The notes: generated by a model not told the origin, from the letters alone. 64,000 nt of DNA from Opitutus sp. (GCA_013821985.1 PNJQ01000007.1:1-64000), one strand, 5' to 3'. Shown: positions 9,001 through 18,347, numbered from the stretch's first letter. A program made the numbers and translations.

Positions 9001-9688
9001 GATAAAGGGCGAGCGGAACGAACAGCCCGATGCCCATCAGGCTCATCGCGAGATAGCCGAGCGGATGCCGGCGCGAAAATACCGCGATGAAATTCTGGTC
9101 GAGCCGCGCGCACACCAGCCCGCTGCCCAGCGCGAGGAACGCCGCCGTGCTCATCACCGCCATGCGGTTGACCTCCGGAGCGCGATACACGAGCCAGCCG
9201 AGCAACGTCAGCACGGCGAAGCTGAGGACGGACAAGCCGAGCCAATTCGACAACCCGAACCAATGCCGCCGTTCGTGTGCCAGCGACAACAGCGCCAGCG
9301 CGGTGAGGATGAAGGGCAGCACGGTGTTGACCGGCAGGCGGGCGTGGGCCTGCGCCGCGCCCCGCTGGAGCGGCCCGGCGATCCAACCCAAATCAATGTG
9401 AAAGCTCAGTTGCAGCCACGCCGCGACGGACGACACGAGCACCGCGCCCGCGAGCAGTTGCGCAATCCACCACGCCGCCGAGCGCCCGGGCCGCTGGAGC
9501 AGCAGGAGCGCCGTCGAGCAGAGAATGAAACCCGCCGCGGAATTCGGCGCCACGCGCCCCCACGAGGAATGCAGACTGCGCCACGAGTCGATCCCCAGCG
9601 CCCATCCGACCAGCGCCACGACCCCGAGAATCAGCGCGCTCCAGGCAGCGAGGCGGGCGAGGCGGCGAAGCGAAAGGTCGGTGAGCAC
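6056..9688 (-). CDS. Hybrid sensor histidine kinase (membrane, 4 PAS, HisKA, HATPase, receiver)
   Basis: This signalling kinase has about 1210 residues. The first ~270 residues hold seven or eight membrane helices, followed by a coiled-coil linker and four PAS domains (about 313-810), the last of which adjoins the kinase core. The phosphorylated histidine lies in GGIAHDFNN (about residue 841), and the ATPase domain spans roughly 940-1065. A C-terminal receiver starts at VVDDED (about 1088), with the phosphoacceptor Asp in LLLTDQTMP. Such proteins sense small molecules or membrane state and relay phosphate to partners; no partner is adjacent. The start is uncertain: GTG 9688 begins the first membrane region, while the open frame continues upstream across the oppositely oriented TonB-domain gene and cannot be coding there. 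Confidence 0.9.
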   Translation of the reverse strand: MLTDLSLRRLARLAAWSALILGVVALVGWALGIDSWRSLHSSWGRVAPNSAAGFILCSTALLLLQRPGRSAAWWIAQLLAGAVLVSSVAAWLQLSFHIDLGWIAGPLQRGAAQAHARLPVNTVLPFILTALALLSLAHERRHWFGLSNWLGLSVLSFAVLTLLGWLVYRAPEVNRMAVMSTAAFLALGSGLVCARLDQNFIAVFSRRHPLGYLAMSLMGIGLFVPLALYLLEVWWFLPLAPALHDTGVLMAMLYSVAVFGLLTFALRRIDHLDQRRRDAEGSRDLLLAPLQQQAANLEVLISERTRELQKTTERLDLALRAGGFGVWDWDLAGHRVLWDRRQCSLYGYAPDEFDGDTGTWLSRLHPADRDQVQAEIAHAISSSEDFENQFRIVLPDGTERHIHSHGVMRRDASGSVVRIVGLDRDVTEPHARARELASLNDRLQLAIKATGYGIWEMDLTSRRMIWDDRMLELYGIERAQFTGEAEQWHALVVPEDAARDDERINDAVAGKTAIYQSTFRIRRPDGSLRHLEALGILQRDRNGTPVRIVGLDRDITEATELREELRITEERWRLALSGTHAGVFDWDLVTGKIYRDDRHAEMIGRDVSEMPEQQIWRELGHPDDIPAVEQAIEDHLAGRTPVYQGEYRLRHADGRWVWILGRGKVVARNAAGSPLRMVGTQTDITPRKELEERLRHGEEMSLQLSRLAQIGAWEWDLNTARLTWSPEMFRIHEVELGYEPTLEKSLNFYPPEARRTLTEAMEHAVRSGTGFDLELPFTTGRGHPLWVRVLGRAQLKDGRASRVYGAFQDITGRRDAEEMRRHLEGQLFQAQKMETLGTLAGGIAHDFNNLLTGILGYQDLALDTIVETDPARNYLGAAREASLRARELVDQILTFSRQADSEKVPVNLAQVIDDARRFLRATVPATIRIEVDTSAECGRVQADATQIHQVLLNLGSNAAHAMRATGGTIRITLRQVEVDEETASALNHVTVGPYARLDFSDTGHGMDEETRKRIFDPFFTTKEVGQGTGLGLSVVHGIVQAHRGAIAVESAPGSGATFTLLLPIATAAMSETPTNSDPYPRGNGELIAVVDDEDIVRSFAQMALEKSGYRVASFDSPTQCLEVIRRNAADYRLLLTDQTMPVMKGIELAAEVRTFAPQLPVVIMSGYFSRISPEKLAQIGHVALLSKPFTNEELARAIARAIHPEPPVAS

Positions 9689-9869
9689 GGAGAAAGAGCG
9701 TTCAAAATGCCGGGGCACCAGACCGCCGCAATACTTATGGCGCCGCGATGGTCCTAAAGCCGCGGCGAAGCCGGCCGATGGGAGGTGAACCGCGGTTTCT
9801 GTTTCCCCGCTGGCTTGGGAGCTTTCCGCTAAAGCTGCGGGCGCGCCCGCCGATTTAACCCCCGCAGTC

Positions 9870-10217
9870 ATGAATAAAAAATCCCTGATCGTGTTGTTGG
9901 CCGCCCTCGTGCTCGGTTCCCTGCCGGGGCGGGCGGATGATTCCATGGAAGCTCCCGTTCCCGTCCGCATGGTCCCGCCGAAGTATCCGCCGGAAATGCG
10001 CAGGGAAGGCACCGGGGGCGTCGTCACCATCACCTGCATCATCGACGAGAAGGGCAACGTCACCGAGCCCACGGTCGAAAAGGCCTCGAACGACGCGTTC
10101 AAGCAGCCGGCGCTCGATGCGCTGCGCAAATGGAAATTCAAGCCGGCCAAGAAGGGCGGCACGCCGATCGCGCTCAAGGTGAGCATCCCGATTCAGTTTA
10201 CCATGAACGATGACTGA
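9870..10217 (+). CDS. TonB C-terminal domain protein, exported
   Basis: This protein of 115 residues has a signal peptide ([18 protein letters not shown]) and then essentially one TonB C-terminal domain, with the family pattern [24 protein letters not shown] and [12 protein letters not shown]. TonB domains contact the TonB box of outer-membrane receptors. This protein lacks the proline-rich spanning region of classical TonB and has no anchor beyond the signal segment, so it is either periplasmic or anchored by an uncleaved signal. It is divergent from the hybrid kinase. The following gene begins within ~50 nt, or overlaps it if an upstream start is used. Confidence 0.85.
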   Translation: MNKKSLIVLLAALVLGSLPGRADDSMEAPVPVRMVPPKYPPEMRREGTGGVVTITCIIDEKGNVTEPTVEKASNDAFKQPALDALRKWKFKPAKKGGTPIALKVSIPIQFTMNDD

Positions 10218-10263
10218 TCCGGCGGCCGCGCCGCCCGCTCAATTTGCAACTCCCGTTTTTCCC

Positions 10264-12219
10264 ATGACAAAAGGCACCCTCACAATCGGGCGCAGAATTG
10301 CGTTCGGCTTTACGCTGGTCTTCCTCCTGCTCGGCGCGGTTGCGGCGATCGCCTGGTTCGCGCTCGGCGCGTTGGGACGCAAACTCTCCGAATACGCCGG
10401 CAGCGCCCGCGAGACCAACACCGCCGCGGGGCTCACGACCGCGATGATCGAGGTCAAGTTGCAGGTGAACGAATACCTTGCCACCGGCACCGCCGAGCAC
10501 GCGCAGCAATACCGCGTCGCCCAGGAAAAGCTCACGCGCGAGATGACCACCGCAGCGCAGATCATCAAGGATCCTGCGCGCGCCGCCCAAGTGAAGGAAG
10601 CCGCCAGCCTCCTCACGCAATACGACGCAGCCTTCCAACAGATCATCGCCACCACCGCCAAGCTCGACGGCGTCGTGGCCGACCAACTCGCGCCGAAGGG
10701 CGAAGAGATCGCGAAGGGCATGCAGCAGGTCCTCACCGACGCCCGCGGCAACGGCGACATGAACGGCGCCTTCAAGGTTTCCACGGCGCTCAAGGCCTAC
10801 TTCGAGTGCAGCAGCTTGGTGAACTCCTTCCTGCTCACGTCGCGCCTCGATTTCGCCGACGGCGCCCGCAAGAGCATCAAGGCCGTAGCCGATGCCGTCG
10901 TGAAAATGCAGAAGGACCAGGAGGAACTCGTGAAGCTCGACGCCTCGCTGAAAGACGAATCGAAGGACGAACTTCTGAAGGCGCTCGCGCTCGCCACCGA
11001 CGGTTACTCGCAGGCGCTCGAGGAAATCATCGTCGCCAAGCAGGCGCGCAACGACCTCATCCAGGGCAAACTCAACAAGATCGCCCCCGAGTTCACGCAA
11101 GCCCTCGTGCGGGTGAAGGATTCCGTGCTCGAATTTCAAAGCTCGCTTGAGGAACGCATGCGCGCCGAACAGCGCAGCAGCGAACTGCAGGTGCTCCTTT
11201 GCACCGCGGGCGGCGGCCTGATCGGCATCCTCTCCGCCTGGTTCGTCATCCGCAGCATCACCCGACCGATCTCCGGCATCGCCGACCAGCTCGCCGCCGA
11301 GTCCGCCCAAACGCACGCCGCCGCCCTGAAGGTCGCCGAGGTCTCCACCGCGATGTCCGATGGCGCCAGCCGGCAGGCCGCTTCGCTGGAGGAGAGCTCC
11401 GCTTCGCTCCACGAGATGGCCAGCATGACCTCGCGTAACTCCGAGGGCGCGCAATCCGCGAAGACGCTCGCCGCCGAGGCCCGCTCCACCGCCGACGCCG
11501 GCGCTCGCGACATGGCTGCGATGCGCAGCGCGATGGCCGCGATCCAGTCGTCCAGCTCCGAAATTTCCAAAATCATCAAGACGATCGACGAGATCGCGTT
11601 CCAGACGAACATTCTCGCACTCAACGCCGCCGTCGAAGCCGCCCGTGCGGGCGAGGCCGGCGCCGGCTTCGCCGTCGTCGCCGAGGAGGTGCGCAGCCTC
11701 GCCCAGCGCTCCGCGCAAGCGGCCAAGGAAACCGCGGCGAAGATCGCCGACGCCTCCTCGAAGAGTGAACAAGGCGCGCAGATCAGCAGCCAGGTCGCGG
11801 GCAGTCTCGATTCGATCGTGCAGAAAATTCGTCAGCTCGACGAAATGGTCGGCTCGATCGCCCAGGCTTCGCACGAGCAGAGCGAAGGCATCGGCCAGCT
11901 CAATCAGGCCGTGGCCGGCATGGACCAAATCACGCAATCGAACGCCGCGCTCGCGCAGCAGTCGGCCACGTCCGCGGAGGAGCTGCAGGCCCAGTCCGCG
12001 CAAGTGCGCGCCGCCGTGTCGGAACTCATGCACATGGTGCACGGCGAGGCGCAGCGCATCGATCGCGCCGCCGCGACCCCGGCCAAACACCCGGTCCGCG
12101 CTTCCGGGGCGACCGCGAGGGTCGTCACGCCGCGCCTGGCGCGCGCCGCCGCCCCGAAAGCGGAACCTGCGCCCGCCAAGGATGCGCCCGTGGACGCCGC
12201 GCATTTCATCGACGGCTAG
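10264..12219 (+). CDS. Methyl-accepting chemotaxis protein
   Basis: This chemoreceptor of 651 residues has one membrane helix near the N-terminus (about 12-34), a long helical sensing region (about 35-310, four-helix-bundle type), a second helix (about 312-335) ending in RSITRPISG, and a long cytoplasmic coiled coil. The highly conserved signalling tip is present around residues 440-475 ([20 protein letters not shown] and [17 protein letters not shown]). It would control CheA activity. No other che gene is in the window, so it joins an array encoded elsewhere. An in-frame ATG at 10210 would add 18 residues and overlap the TonB-domain gene. ATG 10264 is preferred because the extra residues are proline-rich and precede the membrane helix. 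Confidence 0.92.
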   Translation: MTKGTLTIGRRIAFGFTLVFLLLGAVAAIAWFALGALGRKLSEYAGSARETNTAAGLTTAMIEVKLQVNEYLATGTAEHAQQYRVAQEKLTREMTTAAQIIKDPARAAQVKEAASLLTQYDAAFQQIIATTAKLDGVVADQLAPKGEEIAKGMQQVLTDARGNGDMNGAFKVSTALKAYFECSSLVNSFLLTSRLDFADGARKSIKAVADAVVKMQKDQEELVKLDASLKDESKDELLKALALATDGYSQALEEIIVAKQARNDLIQGKLNKIAPEFTQALVRVKDSVLEFQSSLEERMRAEQRSSELQVLLCTAGGGLIGILSAWFVIRSITRPISGIADQLAAESAQTHAAALKVAEVSTAMSDGASRQAASLEESSASLHEMASMTSRNSEGAQSAKTLAAEARSTADAGARDMAAMRSAMAAIQSSSSEISKIIKTIDEIAFQTNILALNAAVEAARAGEAGAGFAVVAEEVRSLAQRSAQAAKETAAKIADASSKSEQGAQISSQVAGSLDSIVQKIRQLDEMVGSIAQASHEQSEGIGQLNQAVAGMDQITQSNAALAQQSATSAEELQAQSAQVRAAVSELMHMVHGEAQRIDRAAATPAKHPVRASGATARVVTPRLARAAAPKAEPAPAKDAPVDAAHFIDG

Positions 12220-12256
12220 TCGCTCGGCCGGCAATTCGGCCGAACCGTGAAGTGCA

Positions 12257-12284
12257 GCGGAAGCCCGAAGGCTTCCGCTTTTTT
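12257..12284 (+). terminator. Intrinsic terminator after the chemoreceptor gene
   Basis: A perfect 9-bp stem, GCGGAAGCC with GGCTTCCGC, closes a CGAA tetraloop and is followed by six T residues. Confidence 0.95.
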
Positions 12285-12343
12285 GTTTTCGGCGCGAACT
12301 GCAATTGCCGCGTGCCGGTGCTCCGGCGCTTGATGCAGCCCGC

Positions 12344-12369
12344 AAAAAAGCCAGCGCACGGCGCTGGCT
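12344..12369 (-). terminator. Intrinsic terminator on the minus strand
   Basis: A 9-bp stem, AGCCAGCGC with GCGCTGGCT, has a 3-nt loop. Read on the minus strand it is followed by six T residues (the A run at 12344-12349). It would end transcription coming from the small minus-strand reading frame at 12395-12595, which supports that frame being real. Confidence 0.85.
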
Positions 12370-12394
12370 GCGAGGGAGGGAGTTCCGCCCAGGC

Positions 12395-12595
12395 TCAGCC
12401 TGGCCGGCGGCGATTCCGAGTGAGGGTGGGCGCCGGCGGTTGATCGCGAAACGGCTGCGGATCGAAGATGGCGCGCGGGTTCGCCAGCTCCGGCGGGGCG
12501 AACAGAAAGCGCCCCCATTGGTCGCGCCGCGCGCTGACGACCCCCAACGCACCGGCGCAGTGTGCGTGACGGAGATTGGAATACGGCGAGGCCAT
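12395..12595 (-). CDS. Small hypothetical protein (66 aa), tentative
   Basis: A short reading frame starts at ATG 12595 (MASPYSNLRHAH) and ends at 12395. It carries a readable, non-repetitive middle part with WGRFLFAPPELANP and PFRDQPP. Two facts support it: a strong minus-strand intrinsic terminator lies 25 nt after its stop, and no other gene in this 560-nt gap would need that terminator. No domain is recognised. Chance reading frames are common at this GC content, so this remains tentative. Confidence 0.4.
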   Translation of the reverse strand: MASPYSNLRHAHCAGALGVVSARRDQWGRFLFAPPELANPRAIFDPQPFRDQPPAPTLTRNRRRPG

Positions 12596-12738
12596 GCTCT
12601 CGTATCGGCACGAACGCGACCGCACTTTAGCGCGTCGCCGCGTGCCCCGGGGTCCCTGTCGCCGGCCCCGACTGCAGCCGAACGAGTCTGATAACAATCA
12701 CGAAACGCCCGCAGGGAAAAAGCTTGCCAGGAGACGAG

Positions 12739-12754
12739 GCTAATAAGTATTAGC
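12739..12754. promoter_or_regulatory. Predicted LacI-type operator upstream of the TonB-dependent receptor
   Basis: GCTAATA-AG-TATTAGC is a perfect 7+2+7 palindrome ending 28 nt before the receptor ATG. Similar AT-rich palindromes occur before the PL6 lyase, the symporter operon and lacI. The window is otherwise GC-rich, so such sites stand out. Confidence 0.7.
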
Positions 12755-12782
12755 TTATCGTCCTCCCCCAAGTTTAACCCCC

Positions 12783-15356
12783 ATGATTATGAACCGTTGC
12801 TCCCCCCCGGTGGCATTGCCGATCAGCGCCTTGCTGGGCCTGACGCTCGCCAGCCTCGTCACTCCGTCGGCGTTCGCGCAGTCCGCGCCGGCTTCGAATC
12901 CCGCCAACGAGGAGACTTACACGCTCTCGACCTTCCAAGTCACGACCACGGCCGACAAGGGCTATCGCGCGGGCAATTCCGTCTCCGCCACGCGCATCGA
13001 CACGCCGATCAAGGACCTGCCGTTCTCGATCAGCGCCTTCACCGAGCAGTTCATCGAGGACATCGGTGCGCTCGAGTTGCTCGACGTGGTCAACTTCGCA
13101 CCGGGCGTCACGAGCGGGGCCAAGGAATTCACCCAGGGTAACAACCGCTACTCGATCCGCGGTTTCGACGGCGACGTCACCCCGCAGCGCAATGGCTTTG
13201 TCGGCAACCGCTATGTCGATAGCGGCAACGTCCAGCGCGTCGAAGTCGTCAAGGGCCCGGCGTCACTCCTCTACGGCCAGATCACGCCGGGCGGCACGGT
13301 GAACTACATCACGAAGCGCCCGACGAACAAGGATTTCGTCCGCATCAAGACGCAGGTCGGCACCGATGAGTTTTTCCGCACCGACCTCGACATCAACCGC
13401 ACGTTTGCCGACGGCCGCGCCAATGTCCGCCTGGTCGGCGCCTGGGAAAATCTTCTGTCGTGGGCCGACCCCAGCGGCGGTGACGCGTGGCTCGCGGCCG
13501 GTGCGCTCGATGTGAAGCTCACGCCCAACGTATCGCTCATCGTCGATTTCGAATCCTATTCGCGCAATCAGACCCCGCTCATCGGCATGAAGCCGAACAT
13601 GCAGGTCGCCGGGTTCAACTCCGCCTCGGCCGCGAACTACCCGAACCTCGTCGATCGCGCTCGCGCCCAGGCCTACGTCGATGTCGGCAATCTCAACCTC
13701 GGGTTTCTCAACTACGCGCCGCTCCCGCACGACTTCAATTACGTCGGCAAAAACGACTATCGCATCTCGTGGTTCGATTCCGCCAGCGCGGAACTCAATG
13801 CGAAGCTCGGTCAGAACTGGCGCGCCCGCGCGAACATCGGCTGGAGCGAATTTCACATCAGCAACAAGCTGACCGGCCTCGCGGAGTTCACCATCACGCC
13901 GGCCGCCGCCTACCTCGCCACCGCGGGCCGCAATCGTTTCACCTTCCGCGACGAACTCGCGGCGAATCCCGCGGCGGTCCTCGCCGATCCGACGCGGACG
14001 GCGTCGGCCTTGCTCACCCGCCGCAAGCGCCTCGAGCAATCCGGCGGCGACAATGTCAATTATCAGGCCGAAATCACCGGCACGATGGAGTTTGGTGGCA
14101 TTAAGCTTCGTCCGCTGTTCGGCGCCTACCTGAGCAAGGTCGGCACCAACAGTTTCCGGCGCGAGAGCTCCGGTTCCCAGCCGCCGGCGGGCTTGCCGAA
14201 TTCCCAGACCGCCCCGGGCCAGCACTTCCAGCCTTGGAATTACAACGATCCCACCACGTGGGACCGCGACTCCGATTACGACGTCAACACCATCCCCGGC
14301 ATCAATTCCTACAACGACGCCGAGGGCGAAGAGAGCGCCTACTACGGCCTGCTCAATGTTTCGCTGCTCGACGACCGCCTCATCCTCATCGGCGGCGCGC
14401 GCTACAACAAGACCTGGACGATCAACACGAATTTTCTCCCCACCGTCGTCGCGCCCATCGGGCCCGCGGTGGTCGGCGACAAGTTCGAGGCGACCAAGAC
14501 CACGCCGCAGTTCGGCGCGGGCTTCAAGGTCCGTCGCGACCTGCTGCTCTTCGCGAGTTACTCCGAGTCATTCTTCATCGAGGACCGCTCGATCACGTCG
14601 TTCAACCCGGCCTACAATCCCGCGTTGCCCACCAGCAGCACGAACCGCGTGACGATCAGCGAGCCCGCCCTGCCGACCACCGGCTCCGGCTATGAATTCG
14701 GCCTGAAAACCGATTTCCTCGACGGTCGCGTCTCCTCCACCGTGTCATGGTTCCACCTCGAGCGCGAAAACCGCGTGCTGCGTTTCCGCGAGACGGCGCC
14801 GGACGGCTCGTTCCCGACGATCACCCGTCAAGGCACGGTCGATCAGAGTGAAGGCTTCGAATTCGAGGTCACGTGGTCGCCGACGGAAAACTGGCAGGTC
14901 TTCGCCACGTTCACCCAGATGGACGTGAAGACGACCAAGGGCACATTCCCCTCGATCATCACCTATTCGACGGATCCGGCGGTGCAGGCCTCCTATGTCG
15001 CCGCCTACAATGAGGCGCGCGATCTGATCCTCAACGCGGTGCCGGAAGGCTCGGCCGAGACACTCGCGACACTTTGGTCGCGCTACAACTTCACCACCGG
15101 AGCGCTGAAGGGCTTCTGGGTCGCAGGTGGATTCGTTCACACCGGCGACAAGGCGCAGCGCACGGCCAATCCCACGCTGTTCCTCGAAGCCGACACGATC
15201 TACGACGCCACGATCGGCTACGACTGGAAGACGGAGAAGGCCAACTGGGGCGCCACGCTCGCGTGGAAGAACATCGCTGACACCGAATACTTCAACGCGA
15301 ACCAATCGCGCGCCGCACCCGGCCGTGTGATCTTCAGCGTCAGCACGAAGTTCTGA
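12783..15356 (+). CDS. TonB-dependent outer-membrane receptor (siderophore-receptor-like fold)
   Basis: This protein of 857 residues has a signal peptide (ALPISALLGLTLASLVTPSAFAQ), a short TonB-box-like stretch (EETYTLSTFQV), a plug domain (about 60-190, with YSIRGFD and VEVVKGPASLLYGQ) and a 22-strand barrel ending in the terminal phenylalanine of VSTKF. Such receptors take large or scarce ligands across the outer membrane using TonB energy. The sequence is of the FhuA/FpvA subtype, but in this phylum such receptors often import oligosaccharides. A shared operator with the lyase and symporter genes points to uptake of polysaccharide fragments; this role is inferred. ATG 12789 is an alternative start. 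Confidence 0.9.
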   Translation: MIMNRCSPPVALPISALLGLTLASLVTPSAFAQSAPASNPANEETYTLSTFQVTTTADKGYRAGNSVSATRIDTPIKDLPFSISAFTEQFIEDIGALELLDVVNFAPGVTSGAKEFTQGNNRYSIRGFDGDVTPQRNGFVGNRYVDSGNVQRVEVVKGPASLLYGQITPGGTVNYITKRPTNKDFVRIKTQVGTDEFFRTDLDINRTFADGRANVRLVGAWENLLSWADPSGGDAWLAAGALDVKLTPNVSLIVDFESYSRNQTPLIGMKPNMQVAGFNSASAANYPNLVDRARAQAYVDVGNLNLGFLNYAPLPHDFNYVGKNDYRISWFDSASAELNAKLGQNWRARANIGWSEFHISNKLTGLAEFTITPAAAYLATAGRNRFTFRDELAANPAAVLADPTRTASALLTRRKRLEQSGGDNVNYQAEITGTMEFGGIKLRPLFGAYLSKVGTNSFRRESSGSQPPAGLPNSQTAPGQHFQPWNYNDPTTWDRDSDYDVNTIPGINSYNDAEGEESAYYGLLNVSLLDDRLILIGGARYNKTWTINTNFLPTVVAPIGPAVVGDKFEATKTTPQFGAGFKVRRDLLLFASYSESFFIEDRSITSFNPAYNPALPTSSTNRVTISEPALPTTGSGYEFGLKTDFLDGRVSSTVSWFHLERENRVLRFRETAPDGSFPTITRQGTVDQSEGFEFEVTWSPTENWQVFATFTQMDVKTTKGTFPSIITYSTDPAVQASYVAAYNEARDLILNAVPEGSAETLATLWSRYNFTTGALKGFWVAGGFVHTGDKAQRTANPTLFLEADTIYDATIGYDWKTEKANWGATLAWKNIADTEYFNANQSRAAPGRVIFSVSTKF

Positions 15357-15378
15357 GCCGCCTTTCAAGACAATCTCA

Positions 15379-15405
15379 AGCCGCCCTTTGCCGGGCGGCT
15401 TTTTT
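15379..15405 (+). terminator. Intrinsic terminator after the TonB-dependent receptor
   Basis: The stem AGCCGCCC with GGGCGGCT (15379-15386 and 15393-15400) has a TTTGCC loop and is followed by a T run. Confidence 0.95.
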
Positions 15406-15741
15406 GTTCGCGGATTTAATCCCAACTGCCGATCGGAACGAGGTTGGAGGGGCAGACCTTGTGTCCGCCCGGGGCGTGGAGAAGCCGCGCCCCTACGAAA
15501 GCCCGAAAGCGCATCGTAGATGGTATGGTGCGCCCTCGCACCATTCCCTCCGCCGTCGCGGCGAGCGCTTCGTCGCGGCGAGCGCGGAGCGAGCCGTGGC
15601 GTGCCGGTCCGAGAACCGGGTCGCGGGTGCTCCCCGCGACCACGGCTCCGTCGTTGGCTCCGCTCCGGCCGGCGATTCTTTGCGAGAATACCCGCCGGCT
15701 ACTTGCACGCGCGGTTCTTGGGCTGCACACTGCATTCTCAA
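15406..15741. other. Intergenic region with dispersed repeat words
   Basis: No gene is seen. The first half holds a phrase GGGGCAGACCTTGTGTCC followed by GCCC and a tract of short inverted words (GGTGCGCC with its complement, GAGCGAGCCGTGG with CCACGGCTC) that resemble decayed palindromic repeats. The promoter for the following isomerase gene should lie near 15680-15730. Confidence 0.45.
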
Positions 15742-16536
15742 ATGACGACTTACTCGCGCGCGTTTTCGACGCTGGGTTGCCCGGAGCTTTCGCTCGACGA
15801 CGCGCTCGCGCTCGCCCAAAGCCACGGTCTCGCCGCGATCGAACTGCGAACGCTCTCCGGCACGATCGATTTGCCCGCACTATTCGCGCGCGAGTTCGTG
15901 ACGCCGGCGGCGCTCGCGGTCCACGTTGCGCGGCAGTCGGTGCAGATCGTGTCGCTCGACACGTCGTTCAAGCTCGCCGAGCCGAGCGAAGCGGAGTGGG
16001 AGGCGTTCCTTGCGTTCGTTCCGTGGGCCGAGGCACGCGGGGTGAAATGGCTGCGGGTGTTCGACGGCGGCGCGCCGGGCCGGCCGCTCGAGCCGCTGCT
16101 CGCCACGCTCGCGCGCTGGCGCGCGCACCGCGCCTCGAACGGAATCGGGGCCGACATGATGATCGAGACGCACGATTCGCTTTTCACGGCAGCAGCCATC
16201 AACGCGTTCGCGCAGGCGGCATCCGGCGCCGCGATTCTCTGGGACACGCACCACACGTGGAAAAAGGGCGGCGAGGACCCCGTCGCGACTTGGAATGCGA
16301 TCAAGCCGCACGTCGTGCACGTCCACGTGAAGGACAGCATCAGCCGCCCGAGCGCGCGGCATCCGTTCACCTACGTGCTGCCGGGCGCCGGTGAATTCCC
16401 GATGGCACCGTTGCGCGCGGCGCTGGCAGGCGAGTTCCGCGGCACCGTGAGTCTCGAGTGGGAACGGCAATGGCACCCGTATCTGCCGCCGCTGGAAGAT
16501 GCCCTGCGCGCCGGGGCGGAGAGGAAGTGGTGGTAG
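15742..16536 (+). CDS. Sugar phosphate isomerase/epimerase-like TIM barrel protein
   Basis: This protein of 264 residues belongs to the xylose-isomerase-like/AP-endonuclease-2 superfamily (PF01261). Visible metal-site segments are IELRTL, the MMIETHDSL strand, ILWDTHHTW, VVHVHVKD and the final VSLEWERQWHP. Family members isomerise or epimerise sugars and inositol derivatives using a divalent metal. The protein is cytoplasmic, with no signal peptide. It is transcribed alone between the receptor and the lyase genes and may process an imported sugar or cyclitol. The substrate cannot be told from sequence. Confidence 0.8.
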   Translation: MTTYSRAFSTLGCPELSLDDALALAQSHGLAAIELRTLSGTIDLPALFAREFVTPAALAVHVARQSVQIVSLDTSFKLAEPSEAEWEAFLAFVPWAEARGVKWLRVFDGGAPGRPLEPLLATLARWRAHRASNGIGADMMIETHDSLFTAAAINAFAQAASGAAILWDTHHTWKKGGEDPVATWNAIKPHVVHVHVKDSISRPSARHPFTYVLPGAGEFPMAPLRAALAGEFRGTVSLEWERQWHPYLPPLEDALRAGAERKWW

Positions 16537-16739
16537 CCAAACGGCACCACATTGCGGGCGAGACGCGGACCAGATCCGCGCCGCATCCGTGGGCGACTCG
16601 CCAGCACGCTTGGTAGGCGCCGTTGCCTTCAACGGCCCTCTGCTCCGAGTCGCGATTGAAGGGCGGTTAGGGACAACCGACCCGACCGCGCGTTGGTGGA
16701 AAAATCCGCGCGCCGTGGAGCGGCACGCGGCTTTGCGGT

Positions 16740-18347
16740 TCACCAGGTCATCTCGACGAAGCTGGCCGGATTGCCCGAGGTGTAGGTGCCGCTGCCGATC
16801 TTGAAGTTGGCGACGTTGGTGGCGGTGTAGTCGGTGTAGATCACCACGCCGGTGCTGCGTGTGCTTTGGATTTCGAACATCGCGCCGCCGTTCGTGATGT
16901 TCTGTGCGGTGGCGGCTTTGAACTCGATGGCGTTGCCGTAATCAGTGCCGTTGGCGGCGAGGTTGGCGATATTGTAGGCGGAGCTGCCGTTGCCGAGGTC
17001 GTTCACGAGGCAGCCGATGAGCTGGAGATTATCGCCGCGCAGGTAGAAGCCGGAATCGCCGCGGGCGTGGCCGCCGACCGGCTCGATGCCGGAAAAGTCC
17101 GCGATGCAATTGATGAACTTCACGTGGTGCGCGCCTTCTTTCAGGTCGTAGCCATCGTTGGTCGTGTTGACCGTGTAGCAGTCGCGGAAGGTGATGTTGC
17201 CGGACGTGTCGGGGGTCGTGCTGCTTTCCCAATTCGACTGCGCGTCGCCGACGTAGAAGCCCTCGCCGTAGTCGGCGGCGGTCTGGCCGGTGCCGTCAAC
17301 GCTGCATTGCACGACGTCCCAGAAATTCGAGTAGCGCCGGAACTTGAACGCTTCCTGGCCGATGTTCGTGATATCGATGCGCGTCGCGACGCCGTAGTCG
17401 GCGTTGAGGCAATAGAAGCCTTTCTTCGCGTAGTTGATCGTGAAGTCGTCGAAGCGCCAGTAATTGTGCAACACCTCGACGCCGTAGCCGGTGGACTGCG
17501 ATGTCGTCTGCACCGTGCCGTTGATCCCGCGGACGATAATGGGGGCGTTCGCGGTGCCATGCGCGTAGGTCTTCGTGTTGCCGGTGTGCGTGCCGGTGAA
17601 GTAGAGGATGTCGCCCGCGACCGCGTTCTGCATCGCGGTCTTGAGGCTCGCGACGTAGGCGACGTTGTGGATCTGGAAATCGTCGGCGTAATACGACGTG
17701 TTCAGCGGGGCGAAGCTGCTGTGGCCACCCGCGCGGATGCCGGCGCCGCCCGTCGTCTGGAGGTTGGCGGTCGAGTCGGTCAGCTCCACTTGCCAAAGCG
17801 CCGGCTCGGGATCGGCCTCCTTCCAGGCCTTGGCCCGCAGGTGCGTCGGGTTGGTGCCGGCGACGGAGAACCGGACGCGGTAATAGGCACCGGCCGTGTA
17901 GCCGCTTCCCACCGTGACCTCGGAGCTGAGATTGGTCTGACTGCCGGCGATGATTTTCTGCAGCGTGAGCGTGACGGTGCCGTCCGAGTTGTGGCGCAGC
18001 CGCGCGTGATAGTAGTCGCTGCCGCTCGACTGAATGCGGAAGGCGGGGCCCGCATAGGCATAGTTGGCGGTGGGCACGGTGCTGACGGCGAGACGGACGG
18101 TGCCTTCGTAGTTGGTGATGCTGAGCGGCAGCCGCGCGAGGCGGTTGTTGTAGGTGCTGAGCTTGATCTGGCCGCGGCTGCCGTTGGTGGAGAAGTCGGA
18201 CGTGGTGCCGCCGGAGACCGTGTAAGCCTGACCTTGCGGCGTGGAACCCCAGCCGTTCGAAGTGGTGCGGCTGAAGAGGTCGTTGGTGGTCGGCGCGGCG
18301 CTGAGTGACGCGGCCGTGAGAGCGAGGAGGAACGTGAACGTTTTCAT
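16740..18347 (-). CDS. Secreted beta-helix protein, possible polysaccharide lyase
   Basis: This protein of 535 residues has a signal peptide (FTFLLALTAASLSA). A beta-sandwich region (about 20-205, with YYHARLRHNSDGTVTLTLQ) precedes a right-handed parallel beta-helix (about 215-500) with repeated short strands such as HNYWRFDDFTI, HHVKFINCIADF and NLQLIGCLVND. This two-part layout is seen in secreted polysaccharide lyases. Several acidic and basic side chains line the helix, but I cannot assign a catalytic set or CAZy family. It follows the PL6 lyase gene by 130 nt on the same strand and probably belongs to the same transcript, consistent with a role in polyuronate breakdown. Confidence 0.7.
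   Translation of the reverse strand: MKTFTFLLALTAASLSAAPTTNDLFSRTTSNGWGSTPQGQAYTVSGGTTSDFSTNGSRGQIKLSTYNNRLARLPLSITNYEGTVRLAVSTVPTANYAYAGPAFRIQSSGSDYYHARLRHNSDGTVTLTLQKIIAGSQTNLSSEVTVGSGYTAGAYYRVRFSVAGTNPTHLRAKAWKEADPEPALWQVELTDSTANLQTTGGAGIRAGGHSSFAPLNTSYYADDFQIHNVAYVASLKTAMQNAVAGDILYFTGTHTGNTKTYAHGTANAPIIVRGINGTVQTTSQSTGYGVEVLHNYWRFDDFTINYAKKGFYCLNADYGVATRIDITNIGQEAFKFRRYSNFWDVVQCSVDGTGQTAADYGEGFYVGDAQSNWESSTTPDTSGNITFRDCYTVNTTNDGYDLKEGAHHVKFINCIADFSGIEPVGGHARGDSGFYLRGDNLQLIGCLVNDLGNGSSAYNIANLAANGTDYGNAIEFKAATAQNITNGGAMFEIQSTRSTGVVIYTDYTATNVANFKIGSGTYTSGNPASFVEMTW

Noticed and set aside
6764-9757. Long plus-strand reading frame opposite the hybrid kinase
   Set aside because: It is an antisense shadow in GC-rich DNA; its translation is low-complexity Ala, Glu and Arg, while the minus strand has clear domains.
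9689-10186. N-terminal extension of the hybrid kinase
   Set aside because: The frame stays open but overlaps the whole TonB-domain gene on the other strand and shows no domain; it is not coding.
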